Notes under the pieces: generated by a model | Told to the model about the DNA's origin: nothing | Seen by the model: the letters and a program-made list of their open reading frames with translations, nothing else | Database searches by the model: none | Shown here: piece after piece, positions 25,101 through 30,972 of the stretch | Numbering within the stretch: position 1 is the first letter of the stretch | How the letters are laid out: each line of letters starts with the position of its first letter | Source of the DNA: Odobenus rosmarus divergens | Lineage: Eukaryota > Chordata > Mammalia > Carnivora > Odobenidae | Assembly: GCF_000321225.1 (NCBI RefSeq) | Contig: NW_004451011.1 | Location: 609,174 to 673,173, forward strand | Direction: 5' to 3' | Length of the DNA stretch: 64,000 nucleotides | Program-made: the position numbers and the translations under genes

Positions 25101-28100
25101 ACGGTTTATCACACTGTATTATATAATTAAAATTTGCTAAGAGAGTAGAACCTAAATATTCTCATCAGAAAAAAGGTAACTATGTGAGGTGATGAATGTG
25201 TTGTTAATGAACTAGATAGGGAGAATCTTCACTCTTTATATGTCTACCGGATCATCATGTTTTACACTTACAAATATCCTTCAGTTTTGTCAGTTTTACC
25301 TCAGTAAAGCTGGAAAGAATTCAAGTAATACCGAAGTGAGCAAAATAGTGAAAAAGTCTCTCTAATTGGGCTGTGTATGTTAAACAAATAAGGGCAAAAG
25401 ATGTCTACTACACACATTACCAGATTTTTTTCTCCGAGCTTATTGGGATCTAAGTGACATACAACATTGTATTAGTTTAAGTTATACAACATAATGATTT
25501 GATATATGTACATATAGTGAAATGATTGCTAAAATAAGTGTAGTTCAAATCCATCACCTCACATAGTAAGAATTCTCTTTTTCCTGGTGATGAGAGCTAC
25601 TCTCTTAGCACATACTTGATTTTTAAAAAAGATGGTAAATGTATATTTGGATGGGGCCATTTTGTTACATCATTTTAGTATGTCCCATTGAGTTAAAATG
25701 TTTGGTGTCAGGGTATAAAAATACAGCCCCCACAGGGATAATAGAGTTTTTCCTTAGATCACAGGCTGATTTCTGTGCAGACATAATTGACTGGTTACAG
25801 ATCTGGCTTAACATGCACTCTTTTTTTTTTTTAATTTTTAATTTTTTAAAAATATTTTATTTATTTATTTGACAGAATGAGCACAAGCAGGGGGAACAGC
25901 AGAGGGAGTGGGAGAAGACACTCCCCGCTGAGTAGGGAGCCCCCCCATGGGGCTCGATCCCAGGACCCCAGAATCATGACCTGAGCCGAAGGCAGATGAT
26001 TAATTGACCCAGCCACCCATGCGCCCCCACCTTTTTTAGGATTTTATTTATTTATTTGACAGAGAGAACATACACTCTTAACATGCAGTGATCTGAGTGT
26101 TCTGTGGAAACATTTGGCAAAAGCTTAATGACATTTATCAACATTTTTCCTAGAAAAACTAGAGTGAACCCCCATATTTAGAAGAACCATTTCTATTTCA
26201 TTTTTCAGGATTGAACCCAGAATTGGGGATATTCTGCAATCTAGCATCATTGATAGAAAAGCTGTAGGAATGACTGAGCTTTCACTTTAGTGATAATTTG
26301 GGGCCCTATTCTTTTGTGTCTGTTGCTTTTTCTTTGAAATTTTTGCTTTCTCTTAGTGAAATTTCTTGGGGGGGGAAGAAATTGGGTGGTAGTACTAAGA
26401 AATACATTTGAAACTGAGCAATTTTACCTTGAGTTAGGAGAGTAGGTGTTTAACATTTGTTGAATATGTAGAATGGCTGGTACTTGTCATTGTATGGCAT
26501 TTCAGAAGAGGAGGTGGAAATAGCTTTATCAGCTATGGGTTGGGCTCTAAGAGATGCTGTGACAGCAGTAGGCATTTAAAAAAATTACACTTTTAAGTTT
26601 TCAGTCTAACTATGTAGATTATCAAAGCCAAAGACCAGCAATTGTATTAAGATAGTATTTGTTGAAAAAGGATCCTAGGGGAAGAGGGGAAAAAATAAAA
26701 CAAGATGAAATCAGAGAGGGTGACAAACCATAGGAGACTCTTTTTTTTTTTAAAGATTTTATTTATTTATTTGACAGAGAGAGACACAGCGAGAGAAGGA
26801 ACACAAGGAGGGGAAGTGGGAAAGAAGCAGGCTTCCCGTGGAGCAGGGAGCCTGACGCGGGGCTCAATCCCAGGAGCCTGGGATCATGACCTGAGCCAAA
26901 GGCAGACGTTTAACGACTGAGCCACCCAGGCGCCCCACCATAGGAGACACTTAATCATAGGAAACAAACTGAGGGTTTCAGAGGGGAAGGGGGTGGGGGG
27001 ATGGATGGGGTGGCTGGGTGATGGGCATTAGAGACGGCACGTGATGTAATGAGCACTGGGTGTTATATAAGACTGATGAATCACCTCTGCCTCTGAAACT
27101 AATAATACATTATATGTTAATTAATTGAATTTAAATTTGAAAAAGCATGAGATTAACCAACAGTGTCATTTGCATAGCTGTATACTTTGCTACACACTTT
27201 AATAATTTGTATGTTAGGGTGTATATTAATTTGTTTTTTGGTTTAATGCCTTTTAATATTTACAATTGTGCTAACAATGGTTTTGTGCATTTGGATAGAA
27301 CACTCACATTTTTCTTATGGACTCCTTAGAGCAATCCTAAAATAGGAAAAAATAAAAGAAAGCTGAGATACTTTGATATTAAGCAACTTATGGAGGCTCA
27401 TTTATGTTATGTTACTTGCCAGTTAGTGGTAGAGCGGGATCAAGATTTTAATCCTAGCATCTTGTTCAATACTCTTTTTTTAAAAATATATTTTATTTAT
27501 TTATTTTTGAGAGAGAGAGTGAGCACGAGTGGGGAAGAGGGACAGAGGGAAAAGCAGACTCCTCGCTGAGCAGGGAGCCCAGTGCGGGACTGACTCAATC
27601 CCAGAACCCTGGGAACGTGACCTCCGCCAAAGGCAGACACTTAACTAAGTCACCCAGGCACCCTTGTTCAATACTCCTGATGTCAATAAAATCATGAGCA
27701 GAGAAAAAAAAAAGATAGTATTTGTTGTTTTCATCATGATTTTTGTAAGTGGAGTGACAGTATCATCTAAACCAAGACAAATTTTAAAGTTAACATGACA
27801 TAAATACAAGTCATAAACTAGGCAAAATAGTATATGTGGTTCTTTAATTAAAAGGGACTTAAGGGTTGCTGGAGGGGAGGGGGGGCAGGTTGGGTAACTG
27901 GGTGATGGGCATTAAGGAGGGCACGTGATGTAATGAGCACTGGGTGCTACATGCAACAGATGAATACCTGAACTCTACATCTGAAACGCATGATAGACTA
28001 TATGTTCACTAATTGAATTTAAATACATTTAAAAAGGGAGGAGGGGATTTCACTTTTTCTAGCTCTTACTGGAGAGTGTATAGATCCACTTTACTATTTT

Positions 28101-29591
28101 CCTCCCCAAGTCATTATACTTTTTAAACAGTATACAATTTGAATACAGACTTTTGTGTTTTTCTAAAATCTATTTTAGACTGCAAACCAAGGGTCAAAAT
28201 TCAAAGACCGTCGGCTACAAATATCATGGCACAAGGCCAAGGTGCCTTCTGTATCCACTGAGACCGAGGAAGAAGAAGTCAAGGAGGAGGTAAATGTAAC
28301 GATTGAAAATAAGCATTCAGTTAGATTGTTTCTGAAATTAGTATTTTTCTTGACATTAAAGTAAATAAAATATTGTTCTTTTATGCATGCAGTAACTTAA
28401 GACTAGTCTACAAGTTTACTAAAGAATCAGAACAGTTGCAGACATAAAAACCTCTTTGGGGGGGATATTTTCTGGTGTAGGAGAGACTTTTTTTTTTCTA
28501 TTTTCTTTGCATTTATTTGGCTTTATTTGTGCTCTAAAAATTTTTATTCTGGTAAGTGAGGACATGGATTACATGAACAGATTTAATTTTAGCTGGTTGT
28601 TTTAGCTTTTTGTTCATGTTCCATAAGTAATAGATTTGAGGTTCTTTTCCTTCTGTGTACAATTGGTTAAAATGAGAGGAAGTGGGAATAATAGGAAGAA
28701 ATATGAAAACCAAGGACTTAACATAATAGAACTGCTAAATAATGAAACTCTTAAAATAACATGAAAAGTAATTTTGTTTTTTTATTCCCTATTTCTAATT
28801 TCTTTATTAAAATGGACACTTAGCCAACATTGCAAATTATTCCTGATTTGTAATTTTGGTTTTAAAAGATGTTAGCATTTATGATTGATCAAAAGTCCTC
28901 TGATTATGTGGGTAATTTTAAAAAACAAAAGCAGAAACATTTCCCATGTTTAAAAAAAAGAAAAGGAAAGAAAAATCTTGATGTTTTGGGAATGTTTGTA
29001 GATATTCCTACTTTGTGTAAGATTGTAGATTTTTATGTAAGGTTGAGAATATTGGTGTCATGGGGAAATTGGTATGTTTCCATTCACAGATAATTGGATA
29101 TTAAAGGAAAGGCTTAGGAGCTTGGTCATTTATTTTCCTTCTTTTTAAGTTAATGGAATAAAATTAATTTTAAATTTATTTAATTTTATTAAATTAATAG
29201 ATTACTTCTATCAAAACCATTTCATAGATTTTTTTTTTATTTCTCCTGTACTAAACATTCATATATTATTTTCTTTATTTTCCTGATGGTATTAGAATGG
29301 AAATCTATTAAAACTAGCAAAATTAGCAAGGGGGAGGAGAATATATATATGTTAAAAAACTGTTTTAGGTGTTTTTGCCCTGACGGATACTCTCAGTGCA
29401 TCACTTGTAAATCCAGCCTGGGTTTTGTATACTAGTCTATTTGTCCTTTGGCCTAATAACTTAACTTTCTTGTACCACTAAGCAGATTTTACCCTGTCTT
29501 TCTTCAGGAAACAGAGACCTCAGATTTGTTTCTGCATGATGATGATGATGAAGATGAAGATGAATATGAGTCTCGTTCATGGCGAAGATGA
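237..29591 (+). CDS. RBM27: RBM27, RNA-binding motif protein 27 (C-terminal half, 11 exons, 5' part outside window)
   Basis: Eleven exons (237-381, 1031-1184, 3712-4008, 5663-5803, 11485-11604, 12570-12644, 12789-12953, 14199-14303, 14425-14616, 28179-28289, 29508-29591) join without a stop into 528 residues; all visible junctions are GT-AG. Segment residues about 68-142 form an RRM (LEVKKI strand, AALIQYLT as weak RNP1); 155-181 are Gln/His-rich; 278-345 are a charged coiled coil; 419-432 are a Gly/Arg run; 441-485 resemble a second RRM lacking its middle; the tail is acidic and ends SRSWRR. The family (RBM26/RBM27) is nuclear and, from published work on the PAXT connection, works with ZFC3H1-MTR4 in exosome decay of polyadenylated nuclear RNA. 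Human RBM27 has about 1060 residues, so roughly half is here. RBM26 is the alternative; as I recall it, its second RRM is complete and its tail differs. Confidence 0.9.
382..1030 (+). other. RBM27 intron (649 bp)
   Basis: Ordinary AT-rich intron. A weak MIR-like trace may lie near 550-650; nothing else is visible. Confidence 0.85.
1031..1184 (+). CDS. RBM27: RBM27 coding exon b (first half of RRM)
   Basis: Acceptor TTCTTTTCAG, donor GTAAAT. It is 154 bp: one base completes the shared Lys codon, then 51 codons. It encodes beta1 and helix 1 of the RRM, with LEVKKI in the RNP2 position and [15 protein letters not shown]. It ends in phase 0. Confidence 0.95.
2057..2258 (-). mobile_element. CAN-SINE
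   Basis: Reads in reverse from the tRNA-like head (GGTGCC... type, right end) to an A-rich tail (left). Target duplication ACATGTTCTCTTTTT flanks it (about 2042 and 2259). Confidence 0.93.
2400..2762 (-). mobile_element. MLT1-like MaLR LTR
   Basis: Contains the hallmark reverse-complement MLT1 phrases GGTGGCTTAAACAACA and CCTATCTCCAAATGTAGTCAC. Solo LTR remnant with no internal coding sequence; old and diverged. Confidence 0.75.
2765..3490 (-). mobile_element. Old L1 (L1M class) fragment
   Basis: Antisense L1 ORF2/3' region traces, such as CCAAATGGTTCTCCAAAAGG and the Gly/Ser coded CATTCA-type phrases. Heavily mutated; no open frame. Confidence 0.65.
3712..4008 (+). CDS. RBM27: RBM27 coding exon c (second half of RRM, Gln/His-rich linker)
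   Basis: Acceptor TTTTCTTACAG, donor GTAATC; 99 codons, phase 0 at both ends. The first 43 residues complete the RRM (AALIQYLT, then FIRVLWHRE as the last strand). The rest is a low-complexity tract with QQQQ, QQHHH and HQQQ runs, the largest such tract in the visible protein. Confidence 0.95.
4060..4285 (+). mobile_element. MER5-like hAT element
   Basis: TTTCTCAGTTTGGG at the start and GACAAGTGCTG near the end, with GGACCTCACCCC in the middle, match the order of MER5A/B parts. Non-autonomous and ancient. Confidence 0.65.
4558..4665 (+). mobile_element. L2 3' end
   Basis: TGTAAGCTCCAAGAAAGTGG to CACTTGAATGAATAGATGAA follows the L2 tail order. Confidence 0.7.
4787..5005 (-). mobile_element. 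CAN-SINE plus a SINE tail stub
   Basis: A full antisense SINE (4787-4980) is followed by a T-run and AAAGATTTT (4983-5005), which is the 3' end of another copy. One duplication, TTACCGTACATAGT / TTACCATACGTAGT (4773, 5006), flanks both. Confidence 0.88.
5179..5455 (+). repeat. Imperfect tandem duplication, period 152 bp
   Basis: CTACCATCAGTTAAAACCCC occurs at 5195 and 5347, and the match continues through CCTTAAAGGGAACATTT to TGCATGCATTTT. The second copy stops about 125 bases in. Few substitutions, so it is fairly recent. Confidence 0.92.
5465..5655 (-). mobile_element. Old L1/HAL1-like fragment next to an RBM27 splice site
   Basis: CACCCTGAATTTGTATCATT and ACTTTTACCCACATATGTGT resemble the antisense L1M region. 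It ends within about 10 bases of the exon acceptor at 5662. Confidence 0.5.
5663..5803 (+). CDS. RBM27: RBM27 coding exon d
   Basis: Acceptor TTTTGTGTGTGCAG, donor GTATGT; 47 codons, phase 0 on both sides. It starts IMSKPQTSG and ends GAGEDCQ, a hydrophilic linker with no fold I recognise. The DNA just upstream looks like an old antisense L1 that reaches almost to the polypyrimidine tract. Confidence 0.93.
6175..7130 (+). mobile_element. Old sense L1 (ORF2 end and 3' region), decayed
   Basis: Conceptual translation with frameshifts gives the L1 ORF2 motif order [15 protein letters not shown], then the familiar CAAACAACCCAGATGCCCATC phrase at 6711. Several stops, so a dead copy. Confidence 0.75.
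7234..7442 (-). mobile_element. CAN-SINE (older type)
   Basis: Antisense SINE with target duplication ACAAAAAGCAATTTT at 7219 and 7443. The CTGAGCTTGGAGCCTGA body differs from the younger copies in the window. Confidence 0.93.
7707..8461 (-). mobile_element. Carnivore L1 3' end, antisense, carrying a SINE
   Basis: CAAGTTAACATATAGCG, CAGTGCTCATTCCATCAC and TCCACATGTGAGTAAAATCA follow the 3' part of carnivore L1 in reverse. Target duplication AACATGGATCTTT / AACATGGATTTTT (7694, 8462). It is 5'-truncated. A SINE unit sits at 8122-8369. Confidence 0.85.
8122..8369 (-). mobile_element. CAN-SINE with about 50 bp of 3'-transduced DNA
   Basis: From right to left: SINE head (8368), body, A-tail (8186-8200), about 51 bases of unrelated DNA (8135-8185), then a second A-tail (8120-8133). 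One 15-bp duplication AAGATTTCATTCTTT (8107, 8370) flanks the whole. That layout is a 3' transduction. Confidence 0.85.
8760..9640. repeat. Ancient interspersed repeat, family not resolved, split by a SINE
   Basis: The part around GATGGTATTGTGGTTATGTTT and TCCTTATCTTTTAAAGATACA is a phrase found in a common old mammalian repeat, but I cannot name it with certainty. The SINE at 9331-9529 interrupts it. Confidence 0.45.
9331..9529 (-). mobile_element. CAN-SINE (young type)
   Basis: Target duplication TATTGTGGTTATGTTT / TATTGTAGTTATGTTT at 9315 and 9530. Body with CTTCCCGCGGAGCAGGGAGT, the arctoid-type variant. Confidence 0.93.
9655..10083 (-). mobile_element. Tigger-related MER element
   Basis: GTGGTCTCCCCGTATCTGCA at the left and GATAAGGGGGAACTA at the right are diverged inverted ends. 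Internal GATGATATGAGATGATAAAA and GTGACATAGTGTTAGGCTAC fit the same family. Strand is arbitrary. Confidence 0.7.
10200..10385 (+). mobile_element. MIR
   Basis: GATTTGGAAGTCAGACAG, CTCTTACTGGCTGTATTAG and CAGTAAATTATAGGTGTTG are in MIR order. Confidence 0.7.
11485..11604 (+). CDS. RBM27: RBM27 coding exon e
   Basis: Acceptor TTTGTGTTTCATAG, donor GTAACA; 40 codons in phase 0. It starts [10 protein letters not shown] and ends EVLKKKQ, a Ser/Lys-rich linker running into the coiled coil. It follows a 5.7-kb intron full of nested transposons. Confidence 0.93.
11605..12569 (+). other. RBM27 intron (965 bp)
   Basis: AT-rich; a small imperfect repeat with period about 30 (12262-12309) is the only structure seen. 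Confidence 0.8.
12570..12644 (+). CDS. RBM27: RBM27 coding exon f (coiled coil)
   Basis: Acceptor TTCATATAG, donor GTAAGA; only 25 codons, phase 0. [14 protein letters not shown] continues into a heptad-like charged helix shared with RBM26. Confidence 0.93.
12789..12953 (+). CDS. RBM27: RBM27 coding exon g (coiled coil)
   Basis: Acceptor TTTATTTTATAG, donor GTATCT; 55 codons, phase 0. It begins [16 protein letters not shown] and contains [12 protein letters not shown], the second part of the coiled coil, then a Ser/Thr/Lys stretch. The intron before it is only 144 bp. Confidence 0.94.
12954..14198 (+). other. RBM27 intron (1.2 kb)
   Basis: AT-rich with short homopolymer runs. No SINE or L1 recognised. 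Confidence 0.8.
14199..14303 (+). CDS. RBM27: RBM27 coding exon h
   Basis: Acceptor TTTTTCCAAAG, donor GTGAGA; 35 codons, phase 0. It encodes [16 protein letters not shown] and [13 protein letters not shown], helical and conserved between RBM26 and RBM27. The intron after it is only 121 bp. Confidence 0.94.
14425..14616 (+). CDS. RBM27: RBM27 coding exon i (RGG run, start of RRM2-like segment)
   Basis: Acceptor TTCTTGTTACTCAG, donor GTAAGT; 64 codons, phase 0. A run of 14 alternating Gly and Arg (segment residues 419-432) is an RGG-type RNA contact region. It is followed by [12 protein letters not shown] and [12 protein letters not shown], matching beta1 and helix 1 of the second RRM of RBM26. 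Confidence 0.95.
15075..15300 (-). mobile_element. MIR, antisense
   Basis: TTTAATAAATACTGAGTG, GATCTCATTTAATCTTAA and AGTAAGTGGCAGAACCA are in reverse MIR order. Confidence 0.75.
15318..15491 (-). mobile_element. CAN-SINE (young type)
   Basis: Flanked by TCAGACTTTTTT (15306, 15493). Contains GATGCGGGGCTTGATCCCAG and GACTGAGCCACCCAGGCGCC. Confidence 0.93.
15529..15728 (-). mobile_element. CAN-SINE (older type)
   Basis: Target duplication TTTCAGCCCTATT at 15516 and 15729. Head is damaged (CGACTGAGGGCCACC). Confidence 0.9.
16123..16313 (-). mobile_element. CAN-SINE
   Basis: Target duplication AAGTTGGGCATTTA / AAGTTGCGCATTTA (16109, 16315). The tail has become a TTTA-type microsatellite. Confidence 0.92.
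16780..17330 (+). mobile_element. Old L1-like sequence (weak)
   Basis: The AATTGTAAAAAAGGAACAAT and GACTTTTAGGTTAAAAAAAA phrases resemble the end of an old sense L1. Boundaries are rough. Confidence 0.4.
17451..17631 (-). mobile_element. CAN-SINE, first of three in a row
   Basis: Antisense SINE with head ending CACCCAGGCACCCC at 17631. Its left flank ATATTAGTGTT (17438) recurs only after the third copy. Confidence 0.92.
17643..17842 (-). mobile_element. CAN-SINE, second of three in a row
   Basis: Starts 11 bases after the first copy and ends directly at the third. Same orientation. Confidence 0.92.
17843..18047 (-). mobile_element. CAN-SINE, third of three in a row
   Basis: Tail holds a GATT microsatellite (17858-17876). 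Right flank ATATTAGTGTT at 18049 pairs with 17438. Confidence 0.92.
18233..18425 (-). mobile_element. CAN-SINE (older type)
   Basis: Flanked by TATATAAATGTTTT / TATATAAATATTTT. Body has an internal duplication of the GATCCCATGA part (18336-18360). Confidence 0.9.
18590..18928 (-). mobile_element. Old SINE (short type) split by a younger SINE
   Basis: T-run and TTTTTAAGTAATCTCTACAG, then CTGAGCCAGCCAGGTGCTC head: an older, shorter CAN-SINE. The younger copy at 18631-18829 lies inside its tail. Confidence 0.75.
18631..18829 (+). mobile_element. CAN-SINE, sense, inside an older SINE
   Basis: GGGGCGCCCGAGTGGCTCAG head and AAATAAAATC tail. Perfect 15-bp duplication AAAAATTTTTAAGTA at 18616 and 18830. 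Confidence 0.95.
18944..19130 (-). mobile_element. CAN-SINE
   Basis: TTAAAGATTTTATTTATTTA tail on the left and GACTGAGCCACCCAGGTGCC head on the right. Confidence 0.92.
20339..21665 (-). mobile_element. Carnivore L1, antisense, 5'-truncated
   Basis: T-run at 20341 is the tail. CAGTGCTCATCATGACAAGT, CTCTATAGTTATGAGTCTC and TTGGCCATCTGGGTATCTTC follow the L1 3' part in reverse. Length about 1.3 kb. The tail-proximal end has a short repeat (20354-20415). Confidence 0.9.
20560..21290 (-). pseudogene. L1 ORF2 C-terminal remnant
   Basis: Broken reading frames on the minus strand carry the recognisable ORF2 end: LHCWWEC (cysteine motif), LWKTVWRFL and [10 protein letters not shown]. Frameshifts separate these, so no intact reverse transcriptase protein is encoded. 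Confidence 0.85.
22380..22860 (-). mobile_element. Old L1 (L1M class), antisense
   Basis: GGCTGCATGGTATTTCATTG and the phrases around it are the reverse L1M 3' region. Confidence 0.65.
22990..23167 (-). mobile_element. CAN-SINE, left arm of an inverted pair
   Basis: Target duplication ATCTCTGCCTACTCTT / CTCTCTGCCTACTCTT (22974, 23168). Opposite in direction to the next SINE, 30 bases away. Confidence 0.93.
23197..23397 (+). mobile_element. CAN-SINE, right arm of an inverted pair
   Basis: GGGGCGCCTGGGTGACTCAG head and a long A-tail ending at 23397. AAAAGGTAG flanks both sides. Confidence 0.93.
23560..24830 (-). mobile_element. Old L1 (L1M class), antisense, split by a Tigger
   Basis: Left part ends with GTCACTGTTTTCTCTCCTCC; right part continues with GAATGGAACCACACAGTCTG and CTTTTGTGTCTGCTT. 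The Tigger at 23780-24412 lies between. Confidence 0.7.
23780..24412 (+). mobile_element. Tigger (TcMar) DNA transposon, non-autonomous
   Basis: CAGTTGACCCTTATTATTC start, CGAATAATGAGAACCAGCTG end, diverged inverted repeats, TA on both sides. Internal TATGGTGAAGATCCGTGTGT and CAAGGTTATGTATTGATCAG are Tigger phrases. Contains a C11 run at 24080. Confidence 0.85.
25430..25620 (-). mobile_element. Old L1 (L1M class), antisense
   Basis: CATACAACATTGTATTAG, TACAACATAATGATTTGATA and CATCACCTCACATAGTA are the reverse L1M 3' UTR phrases. Confidence 0.75.
25818..26076 (-). mobile_element. CAN-SINE plus a truncated SINE stub
   Basis: Full antisense SINE (25818-26026), then the 3' end of a second copy (TTTTTTAGGATTTTATTTA, 26034-26075). 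Only one duplication, CTTAACATGCA (25807, 26077), flanks the pair. Confidence 0.87.
26741..26936 (-). mobile_element. CAN-SINE inside the transducing L1
   Basis: Flanked by ACCATAGGAGACTCTT / ACCATAGGAGACACTT, which is L1 3' UTR sequence. Young arctoid-type body. Confidence 0.94.
27475..27662 (-). mobile_element. CAN-SINE inside the transduced segment
   Basis: Target duplication CTTGTTCAATACTC at 27461 and 27663. The head lacks a few bases. Confidence 0.93.
27848..28040 (+). mobile_element. Carnivore L1 3' end, sense
   Basis: GGGTTGCTGGAGGGGAGG, GGCACGTGATGTAATGAGC and CACTAATTGAATTTAAATAC are the L1 3' UTR in order. 5'-truncated to about 190 bp. It ends about 140 bp before an RBM27 exon. 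Confidence 0.9.
28179..28289 (+). CDS. RBM27: RBM27 coding exon j (end of RRM2-like segment)
   Basis: Acceptor TCTATTTTAG, donor GTAAAT; 37 codons, phase 0. [19 protein letters not shown] matches the last strand of an RRM, joined directly to helix 1 of the previous exon. A Glu-rich stretch follows. It lies 13.6 kb from exon i. Confidence 0.93.
28290..29507 (+). other. RBM27 last intron (1.2 kb)
   Basis: AT-rich with T-runs; no repeat family recognised. Confidence 0.85.
29508..29591 (+). CDS. RBM27: RBM27 last coding exon (acidic tail and stop)
   Basis: Acceptor GTCTTTCTTCAG; 27 codons and TGA at 29589-29591. GAT/GAA repeats encode an Asp/Glu run, followed by YESRSWRR. The acidic run and SRSWRR ending are typical of RBM26 and RBM27. 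Confidence 0.95.
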   Translation, partial: ETETSDLFLHDDDDEDEDEYESRSWRR

Positions 29592-30459
29592 AATCTGATG
29601 CGAGCTGTATAATTTTTAGGAATATTGTTTAGAAGAACAACTTTTTAAAATTATTTAAAGAAGTCAATGAGCCAAAAATTTTTTTTATTTTTCTTTTCCA
29701 CACAGTAGGTTTAAGGACAGCAAGTTTGCTATTTAAACACATCTCATAACTGTTCATGATATTAAAGCACCAAAGGCCTAGTGACTTTTACACAGTTGTG
29801 AAGATCCACAGGAATGATACGGATAATCTCTAGAGCCTTATTTTCCACACCACCTGTTTTGTTGCTATTGGTGTTGGATTATGATGTAAATGACAGGGTG
29901 TTCAGAAATTTTATTTTGGATTATAATCTGATAAAATTTCATTAAATGTCAAAATCGCCTGGAATCTCTTAACTCTCAGCTATTATGGATGGGTCGTCAG
30001 AAGGAGATATTTGTAATTAAAATACCCTTTTGCTTTCAAGAGTTGTCTTGGAAGAAGAAAAGTAAATTTATTTTAATTTTTTTACTGTGGAGGAGCCCAG
30101 TTTGTATTCAATCTAAATTTTTGAGGTGGGGGGGTGTTTATGTGCAGTAGAAGTACTATTTTAGTGTAAATCAGACTGTATTCTTAAATGCTGTAAGGCA
30201 GTGGTAGCTAGCTCCATGGTATTTCCATTCTGTCATCATATTAACTGTCCTGGATTTATGCTACTGATCCTTAGTTTGCTTTGAAATTAGTGAGTATTGG
30301 TTCAGTTGGTCCTCTTTAAAAATATTCTCAGAATGTAAAAGGCTTTCACCTCTTGCCCCTTTCTTGTCCCCATTTTCTTTCTCCTGCCTTTTTATTAACA
30401 GCCTTGACTTACCCACTGTTGAGATAAGTGATTCTTTTAGCCACCAAAAGTCAGTCCCC

Positions 30460-30465
30460 AATAAA
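30460..30465 (+). terminator. Possible proximal poly(A) signal
   Basis: AATAAA about 870 bases after the stop codon. It is one of several in the 3' UTR; use cannot be judged from sequence alone. Confidence 0.3.
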
Positions 30466-30654
30466 AAGTTTAAACCAGCACCTTGATAAATAAGTGATGT
30501 TTTGATGAGACTAATGGAAGGTTTCCGGGGCGGGGGAAGAGAGTCACCAGCTTTTTTTCTTTTTCAAAGCTTCAGTTTAGTTAATAGTTATACAAAAGGG
30601 TTAAAAAGTGTTTGAAATTCTTTTCCTAAATTTAAACCATGATGGTGAGGTGAC

Positions 30655-30693
30655 TGGGGATAGGGTGGGGGCGGGTGGGGTAGGGGGATGGGG
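30655..30693 (+). promoter_or_regulatory. G-quadruplex-forming run in RBM27 3' UTR
   Basis: Seven runs of 3-5 G (at 30656, 30663, 30667, 30673, 30677, 30683 and 30690) are separated by 1-3 bases on the mRNA-sense strand. This exceeds the four-run, short-loop rule for a stable G-quadruplex. It sits just before an AATAAA at 30702. Confidence 0.7.
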
Positions 30694-30701
30694 ATGCTAG
30701 T

Positions 30702-30707
30702 AATAAA
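30702..30707 (+). terminator. Possible poly(A) signal next to the G-rich run
   Basis: AATAAA about 8 bases after the G-quadruplex motif. Unverified; listed because of its position. Confidence 0.3.
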
Positions 30708-30950
30708 TGGGAGTCATAACTTGACTTTGATCAGATGACTTTATATTTTCATAATTTTGTAGCTTGTTGCTATCCATGAACATATGCATCCTTCAATAGA
30801 CAGTTTCCTTCACTGTGTGCATTTTTACTGTACACTGTATAGAGTAGAGTATCTGTTAAGTAAAATATATATGTAAATTTATGTCCTTGTGTTCTGAATG
30901 TTAGAGGGAAAAGCAGAGGAGCAACACTACACTGTATTGACCCCTGGGAA

Positions 30951-30956
30951 AATAAA
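30951..30956 (+). terminator. Likely intermediate poly(A) signal of RBM27
   Basis: AATAAA followed by a T-rich stretch (CACTTTTTC) within about 35 bases. It would give a 3' UTR of about 1.4 kb. Confidence 0.4.
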
Positions 30957-30964
30957 ATGATTAA

Positions 30965-30972
30965 TGTATATA
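30965..30972 (+). promoter_or_regulatory. Pumilio-type site (TGTATATA)
   Basis: Exact match to the UGUANAUA Pumilio response element on the mRNA strand, just past the intermediate poly(A) signal, so it would be present only in the longer mRNA. Confidence 0.45.

Larger units (their letters stand above)
26665..27711 (+). mobile_element. L1 3' end with about 560 bp of 3'-transduced DNA
   Basis: 5'-truncated carnivore L1 3' UTR (26665-about 27143), then non-L1 DNA (27144-27703) ending in AATAAA (27685) and an A-run (27704-27713). A perfect 16-bp duplication, AAGATAGTATTTGTTG, lies at 26649 and 27712. No duplication lies at the L1's own end near 27143. Confidence 0.85.
14617..28178 (+). other. 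RBM27 long intron (13.6 kb) splitting the RRM2-like segment
   Basis: The richest part of the window for mobile elements: at least 15 SINE copies, antisense and sense carnivore L1s, several old L1 pieces, a Tigger and a MIR. I looked for an exon that could supply the missing middle of RRM2 and found none with open frame, RRM-like residues and splice sites. Stretches 19131-20338, 21670-22370 and 24840-25430 show no clear feature apart from weak L1-like traces. Confidence 0.8.

Noticed and set aside
1..29591. RBM26 as the identity of the gene
   Set aside because: The shared RRM and coiled coil fit both, but the Gln/His linker, the shortened RRM2 and the acidic tail fit RBM27 as I remember it. 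A protein alignment would settle it.
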